Assembly: GCA_963802215.1 (NCBI GenBank)
Contig: CAWDHQ010000001.1
Location: forward strand, 434,001 to 498,000
Source: SHZI01 sp963802215
GTDB taxonomy: Bacteria > Pseudomonadota > Gammaproteobacteria > Steroidobacterales > GCA-2729495
Length of the DNA stretch: 64,000 bases
Direction: 5' to 3'
How positions within the stretch are numbered: position 1 is the first letter of the stretch; each line of letters starts with the position of its first letter. Of this stretch, positions 1 through 9,824 are shown one piece after another. Made by a program: the position numbers and the translations under genes. Under the pieces are notes generated by a model. That model searched no databases. It worked only from the letters and a program-made list of their open reading frames with translations, and had not been told where the DNA came from.

Positions 1-24
1 GATTCCAAGGCAAACGTGGGCCGT

Positions 25-1473
<1,449 letters not shown>

Positions 1474-1485
1474 GTGCGTCGATCC

Positions 1486-1956
1486 TCAGCTGGTCGGCAC
1501 CCGCTGGCGAAGGCGCCCGGCGCGCCCCGACAGGTCCACCAGAGGAAACTCCCGGGGCGGGTGGGCCAGTTCCGCCAGCGTGATCTCGCCCAGCGCGCCG
1601 CGGATGCCCCGGTTGATCTTCTGCCAGGCGCCTCCTACCGGGCAGCCGTTCTCCAGTTCGCAGCGGCTGTCTGACGTGCTGCATTCTGTAATGCTGAGCG
1701 GGCCTTCGAGGACATCGAGGATATCGGCGGCCGAGATGTTCCCGGGCGCGCGCGCCAGCGCGTAGCCGCCTTCCGCACCACGCACGGAGCACACGAGGTC
1801 GCTCCGGGCCAGCAATTTGAGAAGCTTCTGGACCGTTGGCAGTGCCAGCCGCGTGCCGGCGGCGACATCGCTTGCCGAATGCAGGCGTCCCTGGTGCACG
1901 GCGAGGTGTACCAGGATCATGGTGCCGTAGTCCGTGAGCTTGCTGATGCGGAGCAT
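1486..1956 (-). CDS. Rrf2-family [Fe-S] regulator of the SUF operon
   Basis: This 156-residue winged-helix protein of the Rrf2/IscR family heads the suf operon. The helix-turn-helix is at about residues 27-50 (SASDVAAGTRLALPTVQKLL). Three cysteines, C92, C99 and C105, have nearly the spacing of the [2Fe-2S] ligands of IscR. It is therefore expected to sense cluster status and repress or activate its own operon. It matches the gammaproteobacterial SUF regulator subgroup better than IscR itself, because it is linked to sufB rather than iscS. A type-1-like IscR palindrome lies 30-54 nt upstream of its start codon, which supports autoregulation. sufB follows after 12 nt. Confidence 0.92.
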   Translation of the reverse strand: MLRISKLTDYGTMILVHLAVHQGRLHSASDVAAGTRLALPTVQKLLKLLARSDLVCSVRGAEGGYALARAPGNISAADILDVLEGPLSITECSTSDSRCELENGCPVGGAWQKINRGIRGALGEITLAELAHPPREFPLVDLSGRAGRLRQRVPTS

Positions 1957-1985
1957 GGCCCTTGAGCGTTCCCGTGAGGAAATCT

Positions 1986-2010
1986 ATATGGGACTATCTT
2001 AGTCCAGTAT
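1986..2010. promoter_or_regulatory. IscR type-1-like operator upstream of the suf regulator
   Basis: The 25-bp site has the core GACT-N5-AGTC flanked by ATA and TAT. This is the layout of the type 1 IscR binding site known from E. coli. The exact inverted repeat is GGACTA (1991-1996) and TAGTCC (2000-2005). On the minus strand a TATAGA -10-like box lies next to it, just upstream of the Rrf2 gene start. It probably binds the product of the adjacent gene. The divergent aldolase gene at 2147 could also be affected. Confidence 0.6.
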
Positions 2011-2146
2011 GCGCACGGTGAAAACCCCGGGCGGCCGCCGGAGGGGGAATTTGCTATTCTTCTCCGCCGCGTTGGCCGCCAGGACTTGCCGGCCGCCAGC
2101 GTTCATGCCCCAGCGCGACCTGCTCAGAAACCGGAGGATTGAATTC

Positions 2147-3163
2147 ATGACTGCACAGTCTCTTGCTGCCGTTGCACAGGCGATGGTGGCGCCGGGGAAG
2201 GGGATCCTGGCCGCCGACGAAAGCTCGGGAACGATCAAGAAGCGCTTCGACTCGATCAAGCTCGAGTCCACGGCCGAGAGCCGGCAAGCCTACCGGGACA
2301 TGCTCTTCACCACGCCGGGCGCCAGCGATTTCATCAGCGGCGTCATCCTCTACGACGAAACCCTCCGCCAGTCCACGCTGGGCGGGGTGCCGTTTCCGAA
2401 GTACCTGGCCCAGCAGGGCATGATTCCGGGCATCAAGGTCGATGCCGGCGCCAAGGCGCTGGCCGGCTTCCCGGGCGAGACGGTCACCGAGGGCCTCGAT
2501 GGCTTGCGTGAACGCCTCAAGGAATACGCCGGGCTCGGCGCGAAGTTCGCGAAATGGAGGGCCGTGATCGCCATCGGCCCGGGATTCCCCGGCAGTTTCT
2601 CCCTGGCGGCCAACGCCCACGCCCTGGCCCGCTACGCGGCCCTGTGCCAGGAAGCCGGCATCGTGCCGATCGTCGAGCCGGAGGTCCTCATGGACGGCGA
2701 CCACACCATCGGCCGCTGCGAGGAAGTGACCACCGCGGCGCTGGAGCGCACGTTCATCGAGCTCCGGGCCCACCGGGTGGACTTCGCCGGCATGATCCTG
2801 AAGCCGAACATGGTGGTGCCGGGCCAGGACTGCAGGCAGAAGGCGTCCGTGCGCGAGGTGGCGGAGGCCACGATCCGCTGCCTCAAGGCGACGGTGCCCG
2901 CCACGGTGCCGGGCATCGCGTTCCTGTCGGGCGGCCAGAGTCCCGAGGAGTCCACGGAGCACCTGGCCGTCATGAACACGCTGGGCGCACTGCCCTGGCA
3001 GCTCACCTTCTCCTACGGACGTGCCTTGCAGGCGCCTTCCCTCAAGGCCTGGGGCGGCAAGCCTGACGGGGTGAAGGCCGGGCAGGCGGCGTTTTACAAG
3101 CGCGCGCGCCTCAATGGCCTGGCTCACGCCGGCCAGTACCGGCGCGAGATGGAAGCCGCCTGA
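2147..3163 (+). CDS. Fructose-bisphosphate aldolase, class I
   Basis: The enzyme cleaves fructose 1,6-bisphosphate to dihydroxyacetone phosphate and glyceraldehyde 3-phosphate through a lysine Schiff base. The product is 338 residues, eukaryotic-type class I. The N-terminal motif GKGILAADESSGT is diagnostic. The Schiff-base lysine sits in MILKPNMVVPG, and FLSGGQS of the phosphate site is present. An upstream in-frame start at 2009 is open, but the ATG at 2147 has a clear GGAGG nine bases upstream and gives the family N-terminus, so I chose it. The mla operon begins five bases after the stop. The gene is divergent from the suf regulator. Confidence 0.94.
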   Translation: MTAQSLAAVAQAMVAPGKGILAADESSGTIKKRFDSIKLESTAESRQAYRDMLFTTPGASDFISGVILYDETLRQSTLGGVPFPKYLAQQGMIPGIKVDAGAKALAGFPGETVTEGLDGLRERLKEYAGLGAKFAKWRAVIAIGPGFPGSFSLAANAHALARYAALCQEAGIVPIVEPEVLMDGDHTIGRCEEVTTAALERTFIELRAHRVDFAGMILKPNMVVPGQDCRQKASVREVAEATIRCLKATVPATVPGIAFLSGGQSPEESTEHLAVMNTLGALPWQLTFSYGRALQAPSLKAWGGKPDGVKAGQAAFYKRARLNGLAHAGQYRREMEAA

Positions 3164-3167
3164 CGCA

Positions 3168-3974
3168 GTGACGGCCGACAATCTCGTACAGGTCAGCGGG
3201 CTGCGTTTCGGCCGGTCCGGGCGCCCGATCTTTTCCGGGCTCGATCTCGCCGTCCGCCGCGGCAGCATCACGGCGATCATGGGGCCGAGCGGCACAGGCA
3301 AGACGACGCTGCTGCGGATGATCACCGGCCAGCTGCGCCCCGAGGCGGGCACCGTCACGGTGGGCGGGCTGGAAGTGGCTTCCCTGTCCCGTGCCCGTTT
3401 GTTCGACCTGCGGCGACGCATGGGCATGCTTTTCCAGAACAGCGCGCTGCTGACGGACTTCAACGTGTTCGAGAACGTGGCCTTTCCCGTGCGGGAGAAC
3501 ACGCGGTTGCCGGAACCCCTGATCCGCCAGCTCGTGCTGACCAAGCTGAACTCCGTGGGCTTGCGCGGGGCGGCTGGACTGATGCCTGCGGAATTGTCCG
3601 GCGGCATGAGCCGGCGCGTCGCGATGGCGCGCGCCATGGTGCTGGACCCGGAGCTCCTGCTCTACGACGAGCCGTTCTCCGGGCTCGATCCCATTTCCCT
3701 GGGGGTCGTCCTGCGGCTCATCCGCCTGAACAACGACGCGCTGGGCCTGACGAGCATCGTCGTGTCCCACGACGTGGCCGAGATCAGCCACATCGCCGAC
3801 CACTGCTTCGTGATCTCCGAAGGCCGGGTCATCGCCTCCGGGGCGCCGCGCGAGCTGGCGGAGAGCCCATCCGAGCTCGTGCGCCAGTTCATGACGGGCG
3901 CCGCGGACGGACCGGTCCCGTTTCACTATCCGGCCCCTGACTACGCCGAGCAGCTGCTCGGCCGCCAGCAGTGA
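3168..3974 (+). CDS. mlaF: Phospholipid transport ABC ATPase MlaF
   Basis: MlaF is the cytoplasmic ATPase of the MlaFEDB inner-membrane complex, which moves phospholipids between the inner membrane and periplasmic MlaC to keep outer-membrane lipid asymmetry. Walker A is GPSGTGKTTLL, the ABC signature LSGGMSRRVAMARA, and Walker B LLLYDEPFSGLDP followed by the switch histidine in VVSHD. The GTG at 3168 is preferred over an upstream ATG inside the aldolase gene because VTADNLVQVSGL gives the standard ABC N-terminus. The stop overlaps the GTG start of mlaE by 4 nt, indicating translational coupling. Confidence 0.94.
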   Translation: MTADNLVQVSGLRFGRSGRPIFSGLDLAVRRGSITAIMGPSGTGKTTLLRMITGQLRPEAGTVTVGGLEVASLSRARLFDLRRRMGMLFQNSALLTDFNVFENVAFPVRENTRLPEPLIRQLVLTKLNSVGLRGAAGLMPAELSGGMSRRVAMARAMVLDPELLLYDEPFSGLDPISLGVVLRLIRLNNDALGLTSIVVSHDVAEISHIADHCFVISEGRVIASGAPRELAESPSELVRQFMTGAADGPVPFHYPAPDYAEQLLGRQQ

Positions 3975-4738
3975 CCCTGCCCCTGCAGCTGTGGGAGGGC
4001 CTGCTGGAATCCCTGCGCAAGCTGGGCGCGGCAATCCTGTTCCTCGTCGAGATCCTCAGGCAGTGCCCGGCGGCACTGGCCAGGCCCCGGCTGATCTCCC
4101 AGCAGGTGCGCAATTCCGGCGTGCTGTCGCTGATCATCATCATGACCTCGGCCTTCTTCGTCGGCATGGTGATCGGCCTGCAGGGCTATGACTCACTGTC
4201 CCGGCTGCGGCAGGAGGATATCCTCGGCGCGGGCGTGGCGCTCACCCTGTTCAAGGAACTGGGCCCGGTGGTCACGGCGCTGCTCTTCGCCGGCCGGGCA
4301 GGAACGTCCCTGGCGTCCGAGATCGGCCTCATGCGCGCCACCGACCAGCTGGCCGCCATGGAGGTCATGGCGATCGATCCGATCCGGCGGATCATCGCCC
4401 CGCGCTTCATCGGGGCCGTGATCTCCGTCCCGCTGCTGACGGCCGTGTTCAACGCCGTTGGCATCCTGGGCGCCTGGTTCATCGGCGTGCAGATCATGGG
4501 CGTCGACAACGGCGCGTTCTGGTCCCAGATGCAGGAGTACGTGGATCCGCCCGATATCTACGAGGGCGTGCTGAAGAGCTTCGTGTTCGGCACCACGGCC
4601 GGCCTCGTTGCGGTCTTCGAGGGTTACAATGCACCGCCCACCGCCGAGGGCGTGGGCATGGCAACCACGCGCACGGTGGTGACGACGTCCATCCTGGTTC
4701 TGATCCTCGATTACACGATTACCGCCTACCTTCTCTGA
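3971..4738 (+). CDS. mlaE: Phospholipid transport permease MlaE
   Basis: This 255-residue integral membrane permease of the Mla system belongs to the MlaE/YrbE family. Hydrophobic segments occur near residues 50-70, 95-115, 145-175, 200-220 and 235-255. The conserved FKELGPVVTALLFAGRAG and the EIGLM-R-TDQL-AM-VMAIDP blocks are present. The GTG start overlaps the mlaF stop (GTGA). MlaD follows 13 bp downstream. The gene order F-E-D-C-B is the canonical one. Confidence 0.94.
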   Translation: MTLPLQLWEGLLESLRKLGAAILFLVEILRQCPAALARPRLISQQVRNSGVLSLIIIMTSAFFVGMVIGLQGYDSLSRLRQEDILGAGVALTLFKELGPVVTALLFAGRAGTSLASEIGLMRATDQLAAMEVMAIDPIRRIIAPRFIGAVISVPLLTAVFNAVGILGAWFIGVQIMGVDNGAFWSQMQEYVDPPDIYEGVLKSFVFGTTAGLVAVFEGYNAPPTAEGVGMATTRTVVTTSILVLILDYTITAYLL

Positions 4739-4751
4739 GGCTAGCAAGATC

Positions 4752-5276
4752 ATGGAAAGCACCCGCACACGGGAACTCGGTACCGGACTGTTCATCTTCC
4801 TGGGTTTCGCCGCGCTGCTCTTCCTGGCGACCCAGACCACCGACCTCGACGAGTATGCCGGGGACGGCGACGGCTACCGCGTGACGGCCCGGTTCGACGA
4901 CGTGGCCGGCCTGAAGGTGCGGTCGCCCGTGACCATGGCCGGCGTCAACATCGGCCGGGTCGAGAGCATCGTTTTCGACAACGAGCGCCTGGACGCCGTG
5001 GTCAGCATGCGTATTAAGGACAAGTTCAACCAGATACCGGATGATTCCGACGCCAGCATCCTCACGGCAGGACTGCTGGGCAGCAAGTACGTGGGCCTCG
5101 GCCCGGGCGGCTCCGACACCTACCTGAAGGACCAGAGCGAACTGGAAATCACGCAGTCGGCAATCGTCCTGGAGCAGCTGGTCAGCAAGTTCCTGTTCAG
5201 CCAGGCCGAGAAGGGTGGCGGTGCAGGGGCGGCGCCGGCGGCCCCGGCAGCAGATGCCGGCGACGCCGGCGAATAG
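4752..5276 (+). CDS. mlaD: MCE-domain lipid-binding subunit MlaD
   Basis: MlaD is anchored in the inner membrane and forms the hexameric periplasmic ring that receives or delivers phospholipid. The 174-residue protein has one N-terminal transmembrane helix (about residues 11-27) and then an MCE domain with VTARFDDVAGLKVRSPV and GVNIGRV. The tail is rich in Ala and Gly and is probably disordered. It lies within the mla operon between mlaE and mlaC. Confidence 0.93.
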   Translation: MESTRTRELGTGLFIFLGFAALLFLATQTTDLDEYAGDGDGYRVTARFDDVAGLKVRSPVTMAGVNIGRVESIVFDNERLDAVVSMRIKDKFNQIPDDSDASILTAGLLGSKYVGLGPGGSDTYLKDQSELEITQSAIVLEQLVSKFLFSQAEKGGGAGAAPAAPAADAGDAGE

Positions 5277-5292
5277 TCCAGGAGACCAAGTC

Positions 5293-5925
5293 ATGCGAAC
5301 ACTGGCCGCACTGGCCCTTCTGCTCTGCAGCCTGTCCGGCTTCGCGACGGCAGACACCCGTACGCCTGACCAGGTCGTCCGCGAAACGGCGGATACCCTG
5401 GCGTCCCGCATCGAGGGCCGGCAGCAGCAGCTCGAGGCGAATCCGTCCGAGCTCTACAAGCTGGTGGACGAAGTTTTCCTCCCGGTGTTCGACACCGACT
5501 ACGCCGGCCGGCTCGTGCTCGGCAAGCACTGGCGGACGGCCACCCCGGCCCAGCGCCAGCAGTTCATCGACACGTTCTACGATTTCCTCCTGCGCAGCTA
5601 CTCGCGCTACGTGCTCCGCTTCGAGAAGGACAAGGTCCGGTTCTTCCCGGGCCCGGCCGCACCTGCCGACCCGAAGCGGGCCGTGGTGAAGACCGAGATG
5701 CAGCTGGAGGACGGGACCAAGCTGCCAGTGCACTACTCGCTGCACCAGACCAAGGACGGCTGGCGGGCCTACGATGTCCGCATCGAGGGCATCTCCTACG
5801 TGCAGAACTACCGCAACCAGTTCAACGCCGAGATCGGCGCCAACGGCATCGACGCCGTCATTGCCCGGCTCAAGTCGGACGCTGCCCGGGTGACGACGAA
5901 GCCGGTGGGTGGCGGCAGGACGTGA
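5293..5925 (+). CDS. mlaC: Periplasmic phospholipid shuttle MlaC
   Basis: MlaC carries phospholipids across the periplasm between the MlaA-OmpF/C complex and MlaFEDB. The 210-residue precursor has a Sec signal peptide at residues 1-20 (cleavage likely after FATA). It contains the MlaC/Ttg2D features VFDTDYAGRLVLGKHW and, near the C-terminus, YDVRIEGISYVQNYRNQF. I chose the ATG at 5293 because it starts a clean signal peptide and has GGAG upstream. A longer in-frame start inside mlaD would have no signal sequence. The stop overlaps the GTG of mlaB by 4 nt. Confidence 0.93.
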   Translation: MRTLAALALLLCSLSGFATADTRTPDQVVRETADTLASRIEGRQQQLEANPSELYKLVDEVFLPVFDTDYAGRLVLGKHWRTATPAQRQQFIDTFYDFLLRSYSRYVLRFEKDKVRFFPGPAAPADPKRAVVKTEMQLEDGTKLPVHYSLHQTKDGWRAYDVRIEGISYVQNYRNQFNAEIGANGIDAVIARLKSDAARVTTKPVGGGRT

Positions 5926-6311
5926 CCGCGCCGGCAGGCGAGTCAGCCGCCCTGGCGGCAACCGGGCCGGGTGCCTTTGCCGTCACGGGGGCGGTCACGT
6001 TCGCGACGGCCGGTGCCCTGCTGGAGGCCGGCCGCACGGGGTTTGCCGGCCAGGCGCCCGTGGCCGTCAACCTGAAGGGCGTGAGCAGGGTCGACAGTGC
6101 CGGACTTGCGCTGCTGCTGGAATGGCTTCGGGAAGCACGGGCCGGCCAGCGGGCGATGACGTTCACGGGCCTGCCCGACAAGTTGCTGGCCATTGCCCGC
6201 CTGAGCGGGGTGGACGGCCTCCTGACTGACGGCTACTCGGGCCCGGCTCCGGGGTCCACGCCTTCGGCGGAGTCCAGCTCGGCTTCATCCAGCTCGGCTT
6301 CATCCAGGTAG
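5922..6311 (+). CDS. mlaB: STAS-domain protein MlaB
   Basis: MlaB is the small cytoplasmic STAS subunit that binds MlaF and is needed for complex assembly. The STAS core spans roughly residues 15-105, with VAVNLKGVSRVDSAGLALLLEWL as the central strand-helix. The conserved serine of VDSAG is present. The last ~20 residues are a low-complexity Ser/Ala tail encoded by a 15-bp tandem repeat. This tail lies antisense to the 3' end of mlaA: the two genes overlap tail to tail by 79 bp. The GTG start overlaps the mlaC stop. Confidence 0.85.
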   Translation: MTAPAGESAALAATGPGAFAVTGAVTFATAGALLEAGRTGFAGQAPVAVNLKGVSRVDSAGLALLLEWLREARAGQRAMTFTGLPDKLLAIARLSGVDGLLTDGYSGPAPGSTPSAESSSASSSSASSR

Positions 6312-7051
6312 GAATCGTCCTCCGGCACGTTGCCGTCCAGCGCCAGGTACCGCCGCCGCTGCAGGTACGCGTCCCGGACGAAGACGTACGGGTCGTAGGA
6401 CTCGAAAACCTGCTGGTCCACGTCCAGCAGGCGCGACCGCTTGTCCACCTGGTTGACCACCCACGCCGCCAGCCGGAGGTCGATCTCGCCGCTCGTCGCG
6501 CTCACGAAGGGCGTCAGGGGCGCATCCACCACGTCGCCTGCCAGGTGCCGGAGTATGCGGGGGCCGAAGATCGGGATGACGAGGTAAGGCCCTTCGCCGA
6601 TGCCCCACACGGCCATCGTCTGGTCGAAGTCCTCGTCGTTCTCCGCAAGGCCGACGCGCGTCGCCGGATCGAACATGCCGGCGAGGCCGACGGTGGAGTT
6701 GAGGAGGAAGCGGGCGCCGTCCCGGCCGCACTGGCTGAACTTGCCCTGCAGGAAGGCGTTGGCGATCGTCACGGGATAGAGCAGGTTGCTGAAGATGTTG
6801 CGCACGCCCGTGCGCATCTGATTGGGAAGCGCCCGCTCATACCCCACTGCCACGGGCCGCAGGAGGTACCTGTCGCCCCAGTCGTTCACCTGGAACACGA
6901 CCCGGTTCACGGGCTCGATGGGATCGAAAGCCTCGGTCCGCGTCGCGGCCTCCTGGCTCGCGCAACCGGAGATGGCCAGTGCAAGGACGGCTGCATTGGC
7001 GAGGGCGGCGAGGGTTCCTGCCGCACGCGTCGGGACCGGGCCGGCCGTCAC
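6233..7051 (-). CDS. mlaA: Outer-membrane lipid asymmetry lipoprotein MlaA (VacJ)
   Basis: MlaA is the outer-membrane lipoprotein that extracts mislocalised phospholipids from the outer leaflet and passes them to MlaC. With the GTG start at 7051 the N-terminus is a lipoprotein signal ending in the lipobox AISGC. The VacJ core follows (FDPIEPVNRVVFQVND, NIFSNLLYPVTIANAFLQGK, FGPRILR). The C-terminus is an acidic repetitive tail. The GTG overlaps the stop of the upstream bepA by 4 nt; an ATG at 7108 would put a long hydrophilic stretch before the signal and is rejected. In E. coli mlaA is unlinked to mlaFEDCB, whereas here the whole pathway is adjacent. Confidence 0.92.
   Translation of the reverse strand: MTAGPVPTRAAGTLAALANAAVLALAISGCASQEAATRTEAFDPIEPVNRVVFQVNDWGDRYLLRPVAVGYERALPNQMRTGVRNIFSNLLYPVTIANAFLQGKFSQCGRDGARFLLNSTVGLAGMFDPATRVGLAENDEDFDQTMAVWGIGEGPYLVIPIFGPRILRHLAGDVVDAPLTPFVSATSGEIDLRLAAWVVNQVDKRSRLLDVDQQVFESYDPYVFVRDAYLQRRRYLALDGNVPEDDSYLDEAELDEAELDSAEGVDPGAGPE
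6273..6302. repeat. 15-bp tandem repeat (x2) in the mlaB/mlaA 3' overlap
   Basis: The 15-mer TCCAGCTCGGCTTCA occurs twice in tandem. It encodes Ser/Ala residues in MlaB on the plus strand and the acidic EAELD-type repeat in MlaA on the minus strand. Copy-number change by 15 bp would keep both frames. Confidence 0.7.
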
Positions 7052-8529
7052 TGCTGCTTCGCCCCCGCGGCCTGCTGGCGCCGGCTTCTCTGCTCGCGAT
7101 CCAGCCACTCCTGGATCTCCGCAAGCCGGGACGTGAAGCGCGCCTTCTGCACGCTGTCCAGGCCGGGTATCGAGAGGGCAAGGCGCAGCTGGTCGGCGGC
7201 CATGATCACGTCACCCCGGAGGAGGTGCAGTTCCGCCATGTAGTAGTGCGCGTCGGCCGTGTCCCCGGCGGCGCTGGCCGCCAGGGCGATCAGCCGGACC
7301 TGCTCGGCGGTGGGCGGCACGTTATTGAGGAGGTCCAGGAGTATGCCGTGGGCCTTCTCCGGCTGCCCGTCGGCCAGCAGAGCCTCGGCATAGCGGACCG
7401 TGAGGGGCGTGTTGCGGGGGAACAGTCCCATGGCCTTCTCGTAGCCGGCGAAGGCGGCGTCCCGGTTGCCCAGGGCCAGTTCCGCGCCGGCAAGCCCGGT
7501 GTGGAACGGAATGATGCCGGGGTTGGTGGCCAGCAGTCCCTGGAACAGCGCACGGGCCTCCCGGTACTGCCCGAGCTCCATGCGGACCAGCGCAATCCCG
7601 TACTCGGTGCCCAGGTCGCCTGCCTGCTTCGGGTCCTGTTTCTCGCCGAGGAAGTACTCCAGCGCCTTCTCCGGCGTTGCGCTCGACAGCACCCGGACGC
7701 GGGCGCGGTTGATGGTGTAGCCGGCCGCGTCCCGCACGTCGGGGTGGGGCAGCGCGGCAGCCCGCTCCCGCGTCTCCGCTATCCGGTTGACCGTCACCGG
7801 GTGGGTGCGCAGGAACTCCGGCGCCTGGCTGGCGAGGGGGCCCGTCTGGCGGGCCAGGGTCTCGAAAAAGGCCGGCATTCCCATGGGGTCGAAGCCCGCG
7901 GCGGCCAGCACGCCGACGCCGACCCGATCCGCCTCGTACTCGTTGGCCCGTGTGAAGTTGATCTGCTGCTGGGCCGCAACGCCCTGGGCCGTCGCGATGG
8001 CGCCGGTAACGACGTCGCCGCTCCCGCCGACGGCGCCCAGCAGGATGGCGCCCAGCATGGCCGCCATGGTCAGGATGCTGCTGCGCTGGTTGGCGAACAC
8101 CGCGCGGGAAATGTGGCGCTGGGTGACGTGGGAAATCTCGTGGGCCAGCACGCCGGCCAGTTCGCTCTCGGAACCCGTGGCGAGGAGGAGGCCCGAATGA
8201 ATGCCGATGTACCCGCCGGGAAGGGCGAATGCGTTGATGGCGGGGTCGTTGACCACGAAGAACTTGAAGCGGAAGTCACCGTCCTGGGCCTGGGACGCGA
8301 GCTTCATCCCGACATCCTGGACGTACTCCTGGATCTCCGGGTCGCTCATGACGCGCCCGGTGTCGACGAGGCTGCGGTAGATGGACCGGCCGATCTGCAG
8401 TTCCTGCTCGCGGGACAGCACCGAATTGGCGGGGCTGCCGATGTCCGGCAGGTCGTCGCCAGTCGCCGCCGGCACGGTGGGCGGCACCAGCAGCGCGAGC
8501 GTGGTGATTAGCGCAATGAGTTGTCGCAT
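7048..8529 (-). CDS. bepA: BepA-like M48 metalloprotease/chaperone with TPR domain
   Basis: This is a periplasmic protease and chaperone for outer-membrane protein (LptD/BAM) quality control. The precursor of 493 residues starts with a signal peptide (residues 1-22). The zinc motif HEISH lies at residues 130-134, with the third ligand in EYEADRVG. The C-terminal half is a set of TPR repeats. The ATG at 8529 begins the signal peptide; an earlier in-frame start would add 47 non-hydrophobic residues overlapping bcp. It is cotranscribed with mlaA through a GTGA overlap. In E. coli bepA lies in the same neighbourhood as bcp-gcvR-dapA. Confidence 0.9.
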   Translation of the reverse strand: MRQLIALITTLALLVPPTVPAATGDDLPDIGSPANSVLSREQELQIGRSIYRSLVDTGRVMSDPEIQEYVQDVGMKLASQAQDGDFRFKFFVVNDPAINAFALPGGYIGIHSGLLLATGSESELAGVLAHEISHVTQRHISRAVFANQRSSILTMAAMLGAILLGAVGGSGDVVTGAIATAQGVAAQQQINFTRANEYEADRVGVGVLAAAGFDPMGMPAFFETLARQTGPLASQAPEFLRTHPVTVNRIAETRERAAALPHPDVRDAAGYTINRARVRVLSSATPEKALEYFLGEKQDPKQAGDLGTEYGIALVRMELGQYREARALFQGLLATNPGIIPFHTGLAGAELALGNRDAAFAGYEKAMGLFPRNTPLTVRYAEALLADGQPEKAHGILLDLLNNVPPTAEQVRLIALAASAAGDTADAHYYMAELHLLRGDVIMAADQLRLALSIPGLDSVQKARFTSRLAEIQEWLDREQRSRRQQAAGAKQQ

Positions 8530-8606
8530 ACGGGGTCTGGCAGAGATCCGTTCCACCTTGGTCGCCGGCAACTGGCAGGCGGCCGGGTTGCGGGCCTGCC
8601 GGGCTC

Positions 8607-9074
8607 TCAGAGCGCCTCGACCGCGGCGAGAACTTCGGCGGCGTGGCCCTTGACGCTCACCTTGCGCCACTCGGCGCGCAGCTTGCCGTCGGCGTCGATC
8701 AGGAAGGTGCTGCGCTCGACGCCCATGACCTTCTTGCCATACATGTTTTTCTCCCGGATGACGTCGAAGAGGCGGCAGAGGGTTTCGTCACCGTCCGAGA
8801 GGAGGTCGAACGGGAACTCGAACTTCGCCTTGAACTTCTCGTGGGACGCCAGCGAGTCGCGGGACACGCCAAGGATCACGGTCTTCCGTCGCCGGAACTT
8901 CTCGTGGAGGCTGCCGAAATCGCAGCCTTCCGTCGTGCATCCCGGGGTGCTGTCCTTCGGGTAGAAGTACACCACGACGTTGCTGCCGCGAAGCCCCTTG
9001 AGGTCCACGGTCCTGCCACCGGTGGCAGGCAGACTGAAGTTGGGAACGGTCTTGCCGACGGTGACGGTGCTCAT
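8607..9074 (-). CDS. bcp: Thioredoxin-dependent peroxiredoxin Bcp
   Basis: This is a cytosolic thiol peroxidase of the PrxQ/Bcp type, 155 residues. The peroxidatic cysteine lies in the YPKDSTPGCTTEGC motif, and the second cysteine five residues later is the usual resolving residue. The SRDSLASHEKF segment is typical. gcvR lies 45 bp upstream on the same strand, as in E. coli, so the pair is probably cotranscribed. Confidence 0.95.
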   Translation of the reverse strand: MSTVTVGKTVPNFSLPATGGRTVDLKGLRGSNVVVYFYPKDSTPGCTTEGCDFGSLHEKFRRRKTVILGVSRDSLASHEKFKAKFEFPFDLLSDGDETLCRLFDVIREKNMYGKKVMGVERSTFLIDADGKLRAEWRKVSVKGHAAEVLAAVEAL

Positions 9075-9119
9075 GTCCTCTGCCTGTTCCTCTGTGAAAG
9101 CTGCCTGGCCAGTGCGTGC

Positions 9120-9647
9120 TCAGCGGTGCGCCGGTTCCATGACGGCGTCCAGGTTCTGCTCGTCGCAGTACTCGAGAAACTCCTCCCGGAGCGTCGCCAC
9201 GTGCACCGTGCGCGGCACGTTGATCGTCATCTGCACGCCGAACATCAGCGCCCCGGTGTGGGGGGCATTGTAGCGACGCGTGCTGACCTCGGCGATTTCG
9301 AGTCCCCGGGAGGCGAAAAAGTTCGACAGCCCGAAAACTATCCCTTCATGGTCCAGGGTGACCACGTCCACCAGGTAGGGCGCGGCAGTCTCGACCGGCC
9401 GGGGCAGGGTCTCCCGCACGGTGACCGTGAGGTTGGATTGCTGCTGCAGCTGCTGGAAGGCGCTCTGCAGCTTGGTGACCGTGTGCCAGTTGCCGGACAC
9501 CAGCATCATCACCGCGAACTCCGATCCGAGGGCGATCATCCGGCTTTCCCGGATGCTGCCACCGGCGGATGTCACGGCCTGGCTGAGGTCGCGAACGACG
9601 CCCGCGCGGTCCGGGCCGATGGCGGTGACCGCGAGTAGCTTTTCCAT
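9120..9647 (-). CDS. gcvR: ACT-domain glycine cleavage regulator GcvR
   Basis: GcvR is a two-ACT-domain protein that, in E. coli, binds GcvA and represses the glycine cleavage operon. The 175-residue protein shows the first ACT domain at residues 3-75 (LLAVTAIGPDRAGVVRDLSQ) and a second at about 92-170 (YLVDVVTLDHEGIVFGLSNFF). It is divergent from dapA and upstream of bcp. This is the same arrangement as in E. coli, and it helps identify the gene. A TTGCCG-16-TACACT promoter lies upstream. Confidence 0.88.
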   Translation of the reverse strand: MEKLLAVTAIGPDRAGVVRDLSQAVTSAGGSIRESRMIALGSEFAVMMLVSGNWHTVTKLQSAFQQLQQQSNLTVTVRETLPRPVETAAPYLVDVVTLDHEGIVFGLSNFFASRGLEIAEVSTRRYNAPHTGALMFGVQMTINVPRTVHVATLREEFLEYCDEQNLDAVMEPAHR

Positions 9648-9681
9648 GGGTCCGATCTGGGAGGGTTGCAGGACGAAAGCC

Positions 9682-9709
9682 AGTGTACCGGGAAATCAAC
9701 GACCGGCAA
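9682..9709 (-). promoter_or_regulatory. Predicted sigma-70-type promoter of gcvR-bcp
   Basis: On the minus strand, TTGCCG (9709-9704) and TACACT (9687-9682) are separated by 16 bp. They lie 35 bp upstream of the gcvR ATG. This is a sequence match only. Confidence 0.4.
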
Positions 9710-9824
9710 GCGAGGGCAGGGTCCTCCGCGGGGGTGGTTCCCGGGTGTTCCAGCGGGCGCCGGCCTTGCGACCCGTGGGGTCGGGAAGTACCATCCCGGG
9801 CTCCATAACGTCCGGTTCCCCCCG

